From a virus, in IMG/VR virus record IMGVR_UViG_3300025120_000098, positions 1 to 48,222 of that record: 48,222 nucleotides of DNA; one strand, written 5' to 3'. The notes beneath the pieces were generated by a model, which searched no databases, had not been told where the DNA came from, and was given only the letters and a program-made list of their open reading frames with translations. This document shows, in pieces, positions 7,871 through 16,089 of the stretch. The position numbers were made by a program, and so were the translations under genes. How positions within the stretch are numbered: the first letter of the stretch is position 1; every line of letters starts with the position of its first letter.

Positions 7871-8305
7871 ATGAGTACACTGATGAAGTTTAATGCTGCA
7901 AACATTGACCAGCTACTAGACAGGATTAACAAAAACAGTATTGGAATGGACGAATACTTTGATCGTCTCTTCAAACTGCATGAGACTACCTCAAATTATC
8001 CCCCATACAACCTCATAACTGTAAGTGCCGTAACATCCAGGCTAGAGGTCGCTCTAGCGGGGTTCAGGAAGGCAGAGGTTAATGTCTACACGGAGGCAGG
8101 GAAACTCTTCGTAGAGGGGCAGAAGGAGGATAAGGAGACCGATACAACCTACGCTCACAAAGGACTGGCACAGAGGTCCTTCACGCGGGTCTGGACGCTC
8201 TCTGATGATGTTGAGGTTAAGTCCGTGGACTTTGAAGATGGATTGTTAACTGTCGAACTGGGCAAGATTGTACCCGAATCTCATCAGCGGAAAAGTTGGT
8301 TCTAA
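7871..8305 (+). CDS. Small heat shock protein (Hsp20/alpha-crystallin)
   Basis: 144-residue small heat shock chaperone that holds unfolding proteins in soluble form. The alpha-crystallin domain spans about residues 37-136: YPPYNLI, RLEVALAGF, LFVEGQK, YAHKGLAQRSFTRVWTL and the GLLTVEL strand. The C-terminal I-x-I-type anchor is replaced by IVPES. An AAGGAG Shine-Dalgarno (7860-7865) lies 5 nt before the ATG, the clearest in the window, and the gene has its own promoter and terminator, so it is a single-gene unit. Hsp20 is common in T4-like cyanophages. Confidence 0.92.
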   Translation: MSTLMKFNAANIDQLLDRINKNSIGMDEYFDRLFKLHETTSNYPPYNLITVSAVTSRLEVALAGFRKAEVNVYTEAGKLFVEGQKEDKETDTTYAHKGLAQRSFTRVWTLSDDVEVKSVDFEDGLLTVELGKIVPESHQRKSWF

Positions 8306-8308
8306 ATA
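8302..8308 (+). promoter_or_regulatory. Late-promoter-like CTAAATA box
   Basis: CTAAATA overlaps the hsp20 stop codon. A terminator lies just downstream, so its role is uncertain; it may drive late read-through into the next unit. Confidence 0.25.
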
Positions 8309-8326
8309 GAAGCGTATCGTCGCCGC

Positions 8327-8366
8327 AAGGGGATGTCTGGCAAAATCCAGACAGTCCCCTTTTTTT
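8327..8366 (+). terminator. Rho-independent terminator after hsp20
   Basis: A long hairpin: GGGGA and GTCTGG pair with CCAGAC and TCCCC around a short A-rich loop, followed by a run of seven T (8360-8366). It is the strongest terminator in the window. Confidence 0.85.
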
Positions 8367-8367
8367 A

Positions 8368-8376
8368 TGCTATAAT
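8368..8376 (+). promoter_or_regulatory. Extended -10 promoter (TGCTATAAT)
   Basis: TGn-TATAAT immediately follows the terminator T-run, 22 nt before the ATG at 8399. The extended -10 could compensate for the lack of a -35, whose position falls in the hairpin. Confidence 0.6.
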
Positions 8377-8398
8377 ACCCAGAGGTAAGAACTGCATT

Positions 8399-8716
8399 AT
8401 GTCCATTAAAGTCGCAATCATTGGTTCTGATCAAATCATTGGTGATGTCAAAGAAGTCCTGGATGAGGATAAGAGTCGTCAATATCTGATATGCAACCCC
8501 CTTAAGCTTATTCTGCAACCGCAGAGAGTCATGCTGACCGAAGAAGAAGAGGATGATACAAATGTACAGCAAACAAGTTCTCAAGTTTCTTTTGCTACTT
8601 GGCAACCACTAACAGCTGACACACAATTCCTCGTGAATCCAAACAATGTGCAGACGGTCTATGAACCTCTGCCTGATATCAAAACCATGTACCTGGAGTT
8701 ACTCAATGGCAATTAA
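8399..8716 (+). CDS. Small beta-rich protein, first of a similar pair (105 aa)
   Basis: The start is set at ATG 8399, downstream of the promoter at 8368-8376; the longer frame from 8333 would begin inside the terminator. The product begins SIKVAIIGSDQIIGDVKEV, has a Glu-rich linker (EEEEDD, about 49-54), then WQPLTADTQFLVNP and NVQTVYEPLPDIKTMYLELL. The alternating hydrophobic strands recall small Sm-like barrels, but that is inference. It resembles the next gene in layout. First gene of the operon leading into DNA polymerase. Confidence 0.65.
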   Translation: MSIKVAIIGSDQIIGDVKEVLDEDKSRQYLICNPLKLILQPQRVMLTEEEEDDTNVQQTSSQVSFATWQPLTADTQFLVNPNNVQTVYEPLPDIKTMYLELLNGN

Positions 8717-8987
8717 ACTTATTGTATTCAAGGAAGATTATCGTTGCATTATTGCTGATGTTGAAGAGATTGGTGCTGACATCGGTGAACCTGACTGCGA
8801 ACTGACTAAACCTTATGAATTTACGGTGTTAGATGAAGAACCTGCAGACTACAAGGATCGTCTTGTGCCCTGGGCAGTTATGAATATGTCTTCTGATAAG
8901 AAGTGTAGGATTCAGAGCGATAACATCCTCACATTGATCAATCCTGAAAAGTTTATTCTCGACGCATACAAAGAACTGACTACCTGA
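8706..8987 (+). CDS. Small beta-rich protein, second of a similar pair (93 aa)
   Basis: ATG 8706 overlaps the previous gene by 11 nt, and the stop overlaps the gp43 start (TGATG). The N-terminus AIKLIVFKEDYRCIIADVEEI aligns with the neighbour (IKv....D..I.DV.E), and the end DNILTLINPEKFILDAYKEL mirrors the neighbour's NVQTVYEPLPDIKTMYLEL. The two are probably divergent tandem duplicates. Tight coupling to polymerase hints at a replication-related or RNA-binding role; function unknown. Confidence 0.65.
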   Translation: MAIKLIVFKEDYRCIIADVEEIGADIGEPDCELTKPYEFTVLDEEPADYKDRLVPWAVMNMSSDKKCRIQSDNILTLINPEKFILDAYKELTT

Positions 8988-11482
8988 TGAAATTCTATAC
9001 TAATGTACAAATGATTGGGGACCAGTTCCTCGTTCGTGGTTATGAAAATGGTGAGTACATTCAGTTTAGAGAGAAATATTCTCCAACATTATTCGTTCCG
9101 GCAAAGAAAAAAACTTATTACAAGACTCTTGACGGTGAATATGTAGAGCCTGTCAAACCCGGAAGTGTCCGTGATTGTCGTGACTTTATGAAGCGGTATA
9201 GTGATGTTGATAACTTTAAGGTTTACGGTAATGAGCGGTACATCTATCAGTATATCTCTGATAAGTATCCTCAAGAAGAGATTAAATTTGATGCTAGTAA
9301 GATTCGCCTTATCACAGTCGATATCGAAACTCGTGCTGAGAATGGATTTCCTGATGTTGAGGCAGCTGATCAAGAGATCTTGCTGATTACTATTCAAGAT
9401 TATAATACAAAGGAGATTACAACCTGGGGTCAGGGTCCGTTCAAGATTAAACAGGACAATGTTCGCTACATTCAGTTCAACAATGAGCGGGATCTACTCA
9501 ACAGTTTTATCAACTGGTGGATGGAGAATACTCCTGATGTTGTGACTGGTTGGAACATTCAGTTGTTCGATATGCCGTTCATTGCAAAGCGTATTGATCG
9601 TGTTCTTGGCGAAAAACTTGCTAAGAGATTATCGCCTTGGGGATTAGTATCTCAGAAAGAGGTCTTTATCAAAGGTCGTAGGCAAGTCTTCTATGACATT
9701 GGCGGTATTTCCCAGTTAGATTATCTCGATCTTTATAAAAAATTTACATATACCAATCAAGAATCGTATCGTCTTGATTACATTGCAAATGTAGAACTTG
9801 GTCAGAAAAAACTTGACCACTCAGAGTTTGATACCTTTAAGGATTTCTATACTAATGGGTGGCAAAAATTTGTAGAATATAATATCATTGATGTGGAGCT
9901 CGTAGACCGTCTTGAAGATAAGATGAAGTTGATCGAGCTTGCTTTAACTATGGCATACGATGCTAAAGTTAACTATAGTGATGTCTTTTATCAAGTAAGG
10001 ATGTGGGATACTATCATCTATAACTACCTAAAGAAAAAAGGTATTGTCATTCCACCTAAAGTATCATCAAATAAGGATGAAAAGTATGCAGGAGCCTATG
10101 TTAAGGAACCGATTCCGGGAGTCTATGACTGGGTTGTGTCTTTTGACCTCAACTCTCTTTATCCTCATCTCATCATGCAGTACAACATATCACCAGAAAC
10201 CCTCTTGGACGAAAGGCACCCAACTGCTTCCGTTGACAAGATACTTAGTAAACAGATAAGTTTTGAGATGTACAAACAGTACGCTGTTTGTCCAAACGGT
10301 GCTATGTTCCGTAAAGATAAGAAGGGATTCTTGCCCGAACTTATGGAGAAAATGTATGGAGAGCGTGTTATATTCAAGAAGAGGATGCTCAAAGCCAAGC
10401 AGCAGTACGAGAAGACTCCTACTGAAGCACTTAAAAAGGAGATCTCTAGATGCAACAACATTCAAATGGCGAAGAAGATTTCTCTTAACTCTGCTTATGG
10501 CGCTATTGGTAATCAATATTTTAGGTACTACAAACTAGCAAACGCAGAAGCTATTACTCTGTCTGGTCAGGTCTCTATCCGCTGGATTGAGGGCAAGGTG
10601 AATGAATATCTAAATAAACTTTTGCAGACAAAGAGTGAAGACTATGTTGTCGCAAGTGACACCGACTCAATCTATCTTAATCTTGGACCTCTTGTTACTA
10701 AATTTCTTAGTTCTAAGTCTGGTGATAAAGCAGCAGTTGTGGGGTTACTTGACAAGATCTGCCAAGAGAAACTGGAACCATTTATTGAGACCTCATATCA
10801 AGAGCTTGCGGATTATGTTTCGGCATACGAGCAAAAGATGAGTATGAAGCGGGAGAATATCGCTGACCGTGGTATTTGGACTGCTAAAAAAAGATATATC
10901 CTGAATGTTTACAATAGTGAAGGTGTAGCATATTCCGAACCTAAATTAAAGGTGATGGGCATCGAAGCTGTAAAGTCATCCACACCTGCTCCATGCAGAG
11001 CAATGTTAAAGGATGCCTTTAAGATTATGATGTCAGGGTCTGAAGATGACATGATTGACTACATCGACAAATGTCGTACCAAATTCAAGTCTCTCCCTCC
11101 AGAAGAAATTTCTTTTCCAAGATCTGTCAGCGATGTTGTAAAATATAAATCTTCTTCGGACATTTATTCTAAGGGAACACCAATCCACTGTCGCGGTGCT
11201 CTTCTTTATAACCATTATATTAAAGAAGCAAAACTTACTAACAAATATTCTCTCATTCAAAACGGTGAGAAGATCAAGTTTTGTTATCTGAAGAAACCCA
11301 ACATCTTACATGAGAATGTCATCTCATTTATTCAGGATTTTCCTAAGGAGTTGGGTATTAATAAGTATGTCGATTACGACACTCAATTCAACAAAGCGTT
11401 TTTAGAACCTTTGAGGACTATTCTTGATGCTATTGGATGGTCAGTGGAAAAAACAGCAAACTTAGAACTCTTCTTCACATGA
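8987..11482 (+). CDS. gp43: DNA polymerase gp43 (family B)
   Basis: 831-residue replicative polymerase with 3'-5' exonuclease (T4: 898 aa). Exo I is VDIETRAE (about 111-118), Exo II lies in DVVTGWNIQLFDMPF and Exo III in YNIIDVELVDRL. Polymerase motif A is FDLNSLYP (about 385-392), motif B lies in LNSAYGAIGNQYF (about 500), and motif C is DTDSIY (about 558-563). The protein appears intact with no intein or split, though gp43 is split or invaded in some T4 relatives. It works with gp45, gp44/62, gp41 and gp61 from this window. The start overlaps the previous stop; the stop overlaps the next start. Confidence 0.96.
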   Translation: MKFYTNVQMIGDQFLVRGYENGEYIQFREKYSPTLFVPAKKKTYYKTLDGEYVEPVKPGSVRDCRDFMKRYSDVDNFKVYGNERYIYQYISDKYPQEEIKFDASKIRLITVDIETRAENGFPDVEAADQEILLITIQDYNTKEITTWGQGPFKIKQDNVRYIQFNNERDLLNSFINWWMENTPDVVTGWNIQLFDMPFIAKRIDRVLGEKLAKRLSPWGLVSQKEVFIKGRRQVFYDIGGISQLDYLDLYKKFTYTNQESYRLDYIANVELGQKKLDHSEFDTFKDFYTNGWQKFVEYNIIDVELVDRLEDKMKLIELALTMAYDAKVNYSDVFYQVRMWDTIIYNYLKKKGIVIPPKVSSNKDEKYAGAYVKEPIPGVYDWVVSFDLNSLYPHLIMQYNISPETLLDERHPTASVDKILSKQISFEMYKQYAVCPNGAMFRKDKKGFLPELMEKMYGERVIFKKRMLKAKQQYEKTPTEALKKEISRCNNIQMAKKISLNSAYGAIGNQYFRYYKLANAEAITLSGQVSIRWIEGKVNEYLNKLLQTKSEDYVVASDTDSIYLNLGPLVTKFLSSKSGDKAAVVGLLDKICQEKLEPFIETSYQELADYVSAYEQKMSMKRENIADRGIWTAKKRYILNVYNSEGVAYSEPKLKVMGIEAVKSSTPAPCRAMLKDAFKIMMSGSEDDMIDYIDKCRTKFKSLPPEEISFPRSVSDVVKYKSSSDIYSKGTPIHCRGALLYNHYIKEAKLTNKYSLIQNGEKIKFCYLKKPNILHENVISFIQDFPKELGINKYVDYDTQFNKAFLEPLRTILDAIGWSVEKTANLELFFT

Positions 11483-11652
11483 CAGATCAAGAAAGGTGGA
11501 ATAGGGGGCTTGACCTCTTTATTGAAAGCGTCCACAAACCAGACTCTAAACTTAGGAACTGTGCTCACAATCAAGAGTGCTTTAATGAATTGATGTCAGT
11601 GCGGGAAAATGTGCTAGAATACCTCAAGACATTGAGATGGGACGAAAACTAA
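11479..11652 (+). CDS. Small protein between gp43 and uvsX (57 aa)
   Basis: ATG 11479 overlaps the gp43 stop (ATGA) and the frame ends directly before the uvsX ATG. The product is charged and helical (ENVLEYLKTLRWDEN) with two Cys. No family recognised; position and exact fit support it as a real gene. Confidence 0.6.
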   Translation: MTDQERWNRGLDLFIESVHKPDSKLRNCAHNQECFNELMSVRENVLEYLKTLRWDEN

Positions 11653-12657
11653 ATGGATTTTTTGAAAGAAATTGTCAAGGAGGTGGGTGGTGAATACACA
11701 CAACTTGCCGCAGATATTAATGACTCTGAGACATATGTGGACACGGGCTCTTACATCTTTAATGGGCTTTGCTCAGGTAGTATATTTGGGGGTGTATCTG
11801 GGAATAAGATTACTGCCATTGCTGGTGAGTCTTCTACTGGCAAGACTTTCTTTTCTCTCGCTGTCGTCAAAAACTTTCTTGATTCTAATCCTGGTGGATA
11901 TTGCCTTTATTTTGACACCGAGTCAGCAGTTAATAAATCTCTTCTCGAAAGTAGAGGAATTGATCTCAATCGCCTGGTCGTAGTTAATGTTGTTACTATT
12001 GAAGACTTTCGTAGTAAAGCTCTGAAAGCAGTTGATCTTTACTTGAAAACACCTGAGCAAGATCGTAAACCCTGTATGTTTGTTCTGGATTCTCTTGGTA
12101 TGTTATCTACCGAGAAGGAAATCAGAGATGCTCTTGACGAGAAACAGGTTCGTGATATGACAAAATCACAACTGGTTAAAGGTGCCTTCAGGATGTTGAC
12201 ATTGAAGCTAGGACAGGCTAAAATACCAATGATTGTCACTAACCACACTTACGATGTCATTGGTTCTTATGTCCCTACAAAGGAAATGGGAGGAGGTTCT
12301 GGTCTCAAGTATGCAGCAAGTACAATCATCTATCTCAGCAAGAAGAAAGAGAAGGATGGAACAGAAGTCATTGGTAATCTTATCAAGGCAAAGACTCACA
12401 AGTCGCGTTTGAGTAAGGAGAACAAGGATGTTACGGTGCGTCTCTATTACGATGATCGTGGTCTTGATAGATATTTTGGTCTTCTTGAACTCGGTGAGGT
12501 TGGCGGACTTTGGAAAAATGTAGCAGGTCGTTATGAGATAGACGGTAAGAAAGTCTATGCTAAAGCGATCTATAAAGATCCTGAACAGTATTTTACTGAA
12601 GAAGTGATGCAACAACTCGATGATGTTGCCAAGAAAGAATTTAGTTATGGTGAGTAA
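11653..12657 (+). CDS. uvsX: RecA-like recombinase UvsX
   Basis: 334-residue RecA/Rad51-family strand-exchange protein for recombination-dependent replication. Walker A is GESSTGKT (58-65), Walker B MFVLDSLG (142-149), followed by a NHTYDVIGSY stretch and EMGGGSGLKYAASTIIYLSKKK, the L2-type region typical of UvsX. The T4 protein is 391 aa; the shorter C-terminus is usual for cyanophages. ATG directly follows the previous stop; gp41 starts 2 nt after this stop. Confidence 0.94.
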   Translation: MDFLKEIVKEVGGEYTQLAADINDSETYVDTGSYIFNGLCSGSIFGGVSGNKITAIAGESSTGKTFFSLAVVKNFLDSNPGGYCLYFDTESAVNKSLLESRGIDLNRLVVVNVVTIEDFRSKALKAVDLYLKTPEQDRKPCMFVLDSLGMLSTEKEIRDALDEKQVRDMTKSQLVKGAFRMLTLKLGQAKIPMIVTNHTYDVIGSYVPTKEMGGGSGLKYAASTIIYLSKKKEKDGTEVIGNLIKAKTHKSRLSKENKDVTVRLYYDDRGLDRYFGLLELGEVGGLWKNVAGRYEIDGKKVYAKAIYKDPEQYFTEEVMQQLDDVAKKEFSYGE

Positions 12658-12659
12658 TT

Positions 12660-14033
12660 TTGGATCGTATAGAACTGACCGTCCTAAGGAATCTCATTCA
12701 TGATGAAGAGTTCCTTCGGAAGGTGTTGCCTTTCATTAAGGAAGATTATTTTGAAGAGCGTACAGAGAAGATCATATTTCAGGAGATCTCTACTTTTGCT
12801 CTAGAGTATGACAAAGTTCTCACTCCAGAAATTTTAAATATTGAGATTCAGAACAGAGAAGATCTGTCTGAACAAGAATTTAAGGACACTACAAAGGTAG
12901 TAGACATCCTTCGTGAGTCAGAAACTCATACACAATGGTTGCTAGACACAACTGAGCAGTGGTGTCGTGATCGTGCTATCTACCTAGCTCTTATGGAGTC
13001 TATCCAGATTGCTGATGGTGGCGATGAAAAGAAAACTAGAGATGCTATTCCTAGTATTCTCTCAGAAGCTTTAGCAGTATCGTTTGACAATCACATTGGA
13101 CACGATTACCTAGAAGATTATGAGCAACGGTACGAGTCATACCACAGGAAGGAAGACAAGATCCCATTTGACCTTGATTATTTCAACAAAATTACCAAGG
13201 GTGGTCTACCAAACAAAACGCTCAATATTGCTTTGGCTGGGACTGGCGTCGGTAAGAGTTTGTTTATGTGTCATTTCGCAAGTTCGGTTCTACTCCAAGG
13301 AAAGAATGTGTTATATATCACGCTTGAAATGGCTGAAGAGAGAATTGCAGAGAGAATTGATGCTAACTTATTGAATGTAAATATCAAGGACCTTGTAGAA
13401 CTTCCTAAATCTATCTTTGAAAATAAAGTATCAAATCTAGCTAAGAAGACACAAGGTTCTCTTATAATTAAAGAGTATCCTACTGCTAGCGCACATAGTG
13501 GACACTTTAAGGCACTTCTTAATGAGCTTGCACTTAAGAAGTCATTTAGACCTGATATTATTTTCATTGATTACCTTAATATTTGTGCTTCCAGCAGGTA
13601 TCGGGGAGGCAGCAATGTCAATTCATATACGGTTATCAAGTCTATTGCTGAAGAACTTAGAGGACTCGCTGTTGAGGCAAGGGTCCCTATCTTATCTGCC
13701 ACCCAGACCACTCGTTCTGGTTATGGTAGCTCTGATGTTGACATTACTGACACTAGTGAGTCCTTTGGTCTCCCTGCTACTGCTGATCTTATGTTTGCCC
13801 TTATTTCAACAGATGACCTTGAGGGACTAGGACAAATTATGGTCAAACAATTGAAGAATAGATACAATGATCCTACTCTCAATAAGAGATTTGTCGTAGG
13901 TATTGACAGGGCAAAGATGCGGTTGTATGATTGTGAACAAAGCGATGGTGGCAATCTTTTAGATAGTGGTCAAGAAACTTTAATCACTAACGATACCGCA
14001 GATAAATTTTCTAAATTGAAATTCAATGATTAA
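12660..14033 (+). CDS. gp41: Replicative DNA helicase gp41 (DnaB-like)
   Basis: 457-residue hexameric 5'-3' helicase, partner of primase gp61. Walker A is GTGVGKS (about 194-200), Walker B IIFIDYLN (about 299-306), with an HDYLEDYEQRYESY block upstream as in T4 gp41 (GHDWMDDYEARWLSY). The start is a TTG at 12660: translation from there (MDRIELTVLRNLIHDEEF) aligns with the T4 N-terminus, and no ATG is available nearby. The rare start codon after a 2-nt gap may lower its yield. It overlaps the next gene by 8 nt. Confidence 0.94.
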   Translation: MDRIELTVLRNLIHDEEFLRKVLPFIKEDYFEERTEKIIFQEISTFALEYDKVLTPEILNIEIQNREDLSEQEFKDTTKVVDILRESETHTQWLLDTTEQWCRDRAIYLALMESIQIADGGDEKKTRDAIPSILSEALAVSFDNHIGHDYLEDYEQRYESYHRKEDKIPFDLDYFNKITKGGLPNKTLNIALAGTGVGKSLFMCHFASSVLLQGKNVLYITLEMAEERIAERIDANLLNVNIKDLVELPKSIFENKVSNLAKKTQGSLIIKEYPTASAHSGHFKALLNELALKKSFRPDIIFIDYLNICASSRYRGGSNVNSYTVIKSIAEELRGLAVEARVPILSATQTTRSGYGSSDVDITDTSESFGLPATADLMFALISTDDLEGLGQIMVKQLKNRYNDPTLNKRFVVGIDRAKMRLYDCEQSDGGNLLDSGQETLITNDTADKFSKLKFND

Positions 14034-14892
14034 AGCATCTAGCGAGATATGGAATGAAATTTCCGTTACTAATAACCTTGAGTTTGAATTTCATGATCTA
14101 GGAACAAGGCAACCATTTACCATTATTGTTGCAAAGGATGTGTTTAAATATCCTGACAAGGTTCGTGAGTTCCTGCTTACCTTTCCTTACTGGGCGACCA
14201 AAGATATTGAGGAGACGGATACTACGGTTCGCCCTGGACTGACAGCTGAGATTCCACCTTTGTTTCAAACTCAGTTTTACAAGTTCCTTACAACTCCTGT
14301 CAAAAAAATTCTTGGTGTTAACACTATTGCAGTTAGAGATGGGTATGTAAATTTAGAGGGTGGTAATATGACCCTAGATAGATCGTCATGTTCTTGTTGC
14401 TATCCTCATGTAGACAATGAACTAGATGATCCTGATTATCTTCAGATGCATATTGCAGCTAACATCAATCTGTCTCAATCTCCAGACCCAGTGAGGACTG
14501 GTTTTTGGTCATGGATGGGTAGAAATAACTGGATGGATATGAATAGAGATGAGGCAAATGCCTTAAGTAATTTCTATGAAAGACACGAAGATGCTAAAGC
14601 TGATTCGTGGTTTCAAATGGAAGATTATGAGAACTTCAGGCTTGAAGATGCTGTACAAATGCAGTATAATGATCTTGTAATGTATTCCACCATGCAGTTT
14701 CATAACCCATACATTCAACCAGAATGGCATGGGGACTATGATAGAATGATGTTAACTGCATTCCTCACTGTATATCCAGATGCTCTGGATTTCCCAGATT
14801 CAGATCTGAGCACTGTGGGTGCTACATGGGAAGCCTTTAGGTTGAACTCTGTACACAACTATCATCCACAATACACTTCTGTTTTAAACTAA
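14026..14892 (+). CDS. 2OG-Fe(II) oxygenase-like protein (DUF6445-like)
   Basis: 288 residues. CCYPHVDNE provides an H128-x-D130 pair and a distal His lies in STMQFHNPY (about 215), giving the HxD...H facial triad of Fe(II)/2-oxoglutarate oxygenases, in a context resembling the DUF6445 family. A Cys cluster (SCSCC, 121-125) precedes the HxD. The substrate is unknown. It is coupled to gp41 (8-nt overlap) and followed 2 nt later by MazG. Assignment is by motif spacing only. Confidence 0.6.
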   Translation: MIKASSEIWNEISVTNNLEFEFHDLGTRQPFTIIVAKDVFKYPDKVREFLLTFPYWATKDIEETDTTVRPGLTAEIPPLFQTQFYKFLTTPVKKILGVNTIAVRDGYVNLEGGNMTLDRSSCSCCYPHVDNELDDPDYLQMHIAANINLSQSPDPVRTGFWSWMGRNNWMDMNRDEANALSNFYERHEDAKADSWFQMEDYENFRLEDAVQMQYNDLVMYSTMQFHNPYIQPEWHGDYDRMMLTAFLTVYPDALDFPDSDLSTVGATWEAFRLNSVHNYHPQYTSVLN

Positions 14893-14894
14893 TT

Positions 14895-15578
14895 ATGCCT
14901 ACTTATTCTAACGCTATTGCTGACGCTACTCCAGATCCACAGAGACCTGTAGCTACCCCTCCTCGTCGTCCTCGCGCTAAAGAGTTCTGGGAAGCAGAAC
15001 CTGGCGATCCTGGTACTGAAGGATGGTCCGATGATTCAGAAGATCGTACTGGACCCCAGTTAGGTAATCCTAATCATACCAATCCTCAACCAAAAGTGGA
15101 CCCAAGAATTGCCTATACTACAGAGGTTCCTACTCCCGCTCCTAATGTTGTAATTACAAATACAGATACTAATACCACTACTTCTAAGGATGGTTATCTT
15201 GAGTTTGTTAATCAAGTAACTAGTGCTCCATCTAAGGATCCTGCACAGTTTATTGCTCGTGTTGCTGCACTTCAAGCAGGTGGTTGTGAGATTCAGCGTC
15301 TTCTAACTGCTGCTGTGGGCATCTCTGCTGAAGGTGGTGAGTTCATGGAGATTGTTAAGAAAATTATTTTCCAAGGCAAACCCTGGGACGAAGCTAATAT
15401 AGATCATCTAAAGATCGAACTTGGTGATGTTATGTGGTATGTTGCTCAGGCATGTATGGCACTTGACATTTCCTTAGAAGAAGTTCTTGACCGTAATATC
15501 GATAAACTATCGAAGCGTTATCCAGCAGGAACTTTTGATTCTTATTACTCAGAAAATCGTAAGACAGGTGATCTGTAA
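14895..15578 (+). CDS. mazG: MazG-like nucleotide pyrophosphohydrolase with N-terminal extension
   Basis: 227 residues. The C-terminal half (about 100-220) is a MazG domain with metal-binding EGGEFME (about 145-151) and ELGDVMWY (about 175-182), the E-x-x-E...E-x-x-D signature. MazG hydrolyses NTPs or dNTPs to monophosphates; in cyanophages it has been proposed to act on ppGpp or to help recycle nucleotides. The first ~95 residues are Pro/Thr/Asp-rich, apparently disordered and absent from bacterial MazG. It is coupled to the next gene by TAATG. Confidence 0.9.
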   Translation: MPTYSNAIADATPDPQRPVATPPRRPRAKEFWEAEPGDPGTEGWSDDSEDRTGPQLGNPNHTNPQPKVDPRIAYTTEVPTPAPNVVITNTDTNTTTSKDGYLEFVNQVTSAPSKDPAQFIARVAALQAGGCEIQRLLTAAVGISAEGGEFMEIVKKIIFQGKPWDEANIDHLKIELGDVMWYVAQACMALDISLEEVLDRNIDKLSKRYPAGTFDSYYSENRKTGDL

Positions 15579-15733
15579 TGACTACAAGACAATTTTTTAG
15601 CAGCAAAGGTGAAACTTGGGAGTGGGAAGAAACTCCTGAAGTGATTGAAGCAGTCAAGAAACTGCATGAGACAATTAGCGATCTTGAATCAGAGCACCGT
15701 AAAAGTGGTGGTGACTACGGAGTTGGTAAATGA
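15578..15733 (+). CDS. Small acidic protein (51 aa)
   Basis: ATG 15578 overlaps the MazG stop, and TGA 15731-15733 overlaps the next start. The product is charged and helical, with Trp-Glu repeats (ETWEWEETPEV) and a coiled-coil-like KLHETISDLESEHRK. Unknown function. Confidence 0.55.
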   Translation: MTTRQFFSSKGETWEWEETPEVIEAVKKLHETISDLESEHRKSGGDYGVGK

Positions 15734-15942
15734 AAGCTATTACTCTTGACGAATATAAGAATGCTGGAGAAGAATTTTTTCCTAAGTATTTCTATGTTGC
15801 CAAAGAACTTGGCGAAGGTGCTAAGGCAGAAGAGATTCTTAAAGTTATGGAGTCTCTTGCTGGTGTTGTTATGAAAAAGCGGGTAGAAGATAAACTTGCG
15901 CCTTTTGGTTTCAACAAGGAAAAAAAAGATGCCGAACTCTAA
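15730..15942 (+). CDS. Small helical protein (70 aa)
   Basis: MKAITLDEYKNAGEEFF start with an ATGA overlap. The Ala/Glu/Lys-rich body is helical with hydrophobic positions suggesting a bundle (AEEILKVMESLAGVVMKK). It overlaps the next gene by 14 nt. No family recognised. Confidence 0.6.
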   Translation: MKAITLDEYKNAGEEFFPKYFYVAKELGEGAKAEEILKVMESLAGVVMKKRVEDKLAPFGFNKEKKDAEL

Positions 15943-16078
15943 TGCGCTATACGAAGATTTAAGAAAATTAAATTCTTTGTACGAAGAGTTGTGTTGGGGT
16001 CATGATGATGAACTGGTGTTTACTCACGATGGAGAAAAAGTTGTTATCTACAATAAGTCTCTAAATAAAAAAAAGTAA
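15929..16078 (+). CDS. Small protein (49 aa)
   Basis: The start at ATG 15929 has an AAGGA Shine-Dalgarno-like run upstream; the upstream in-frame start at 15896 is unlikely. The product (MPNSNALYEDLRKL..., ending NKKK) is charged, with an aromatic LYEELCWGHDDE stretch. Unknown function. Confidence 0.55.
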   Translation: MPNSNALYEDLRKLNSLYEELCWGHDDELVFTHDGEKVVIYNKSLNKKK

Positions 16079-16089
16079 ACTAATCTCTA

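Noticed and set aside
8333-8398. N-terminal extension of the 8399 gene
   Set aside because: It would place the start codon inside a strong terminator and upstream of the promoter; ATG 8399 is a better start.
10044-10538. Plus-strand frames inside gp43 that might suggest a split polymerase
   Set aside because: The gp43 frame is continuous with motifs A, B and C in order; the others are out-of-frame shadows.
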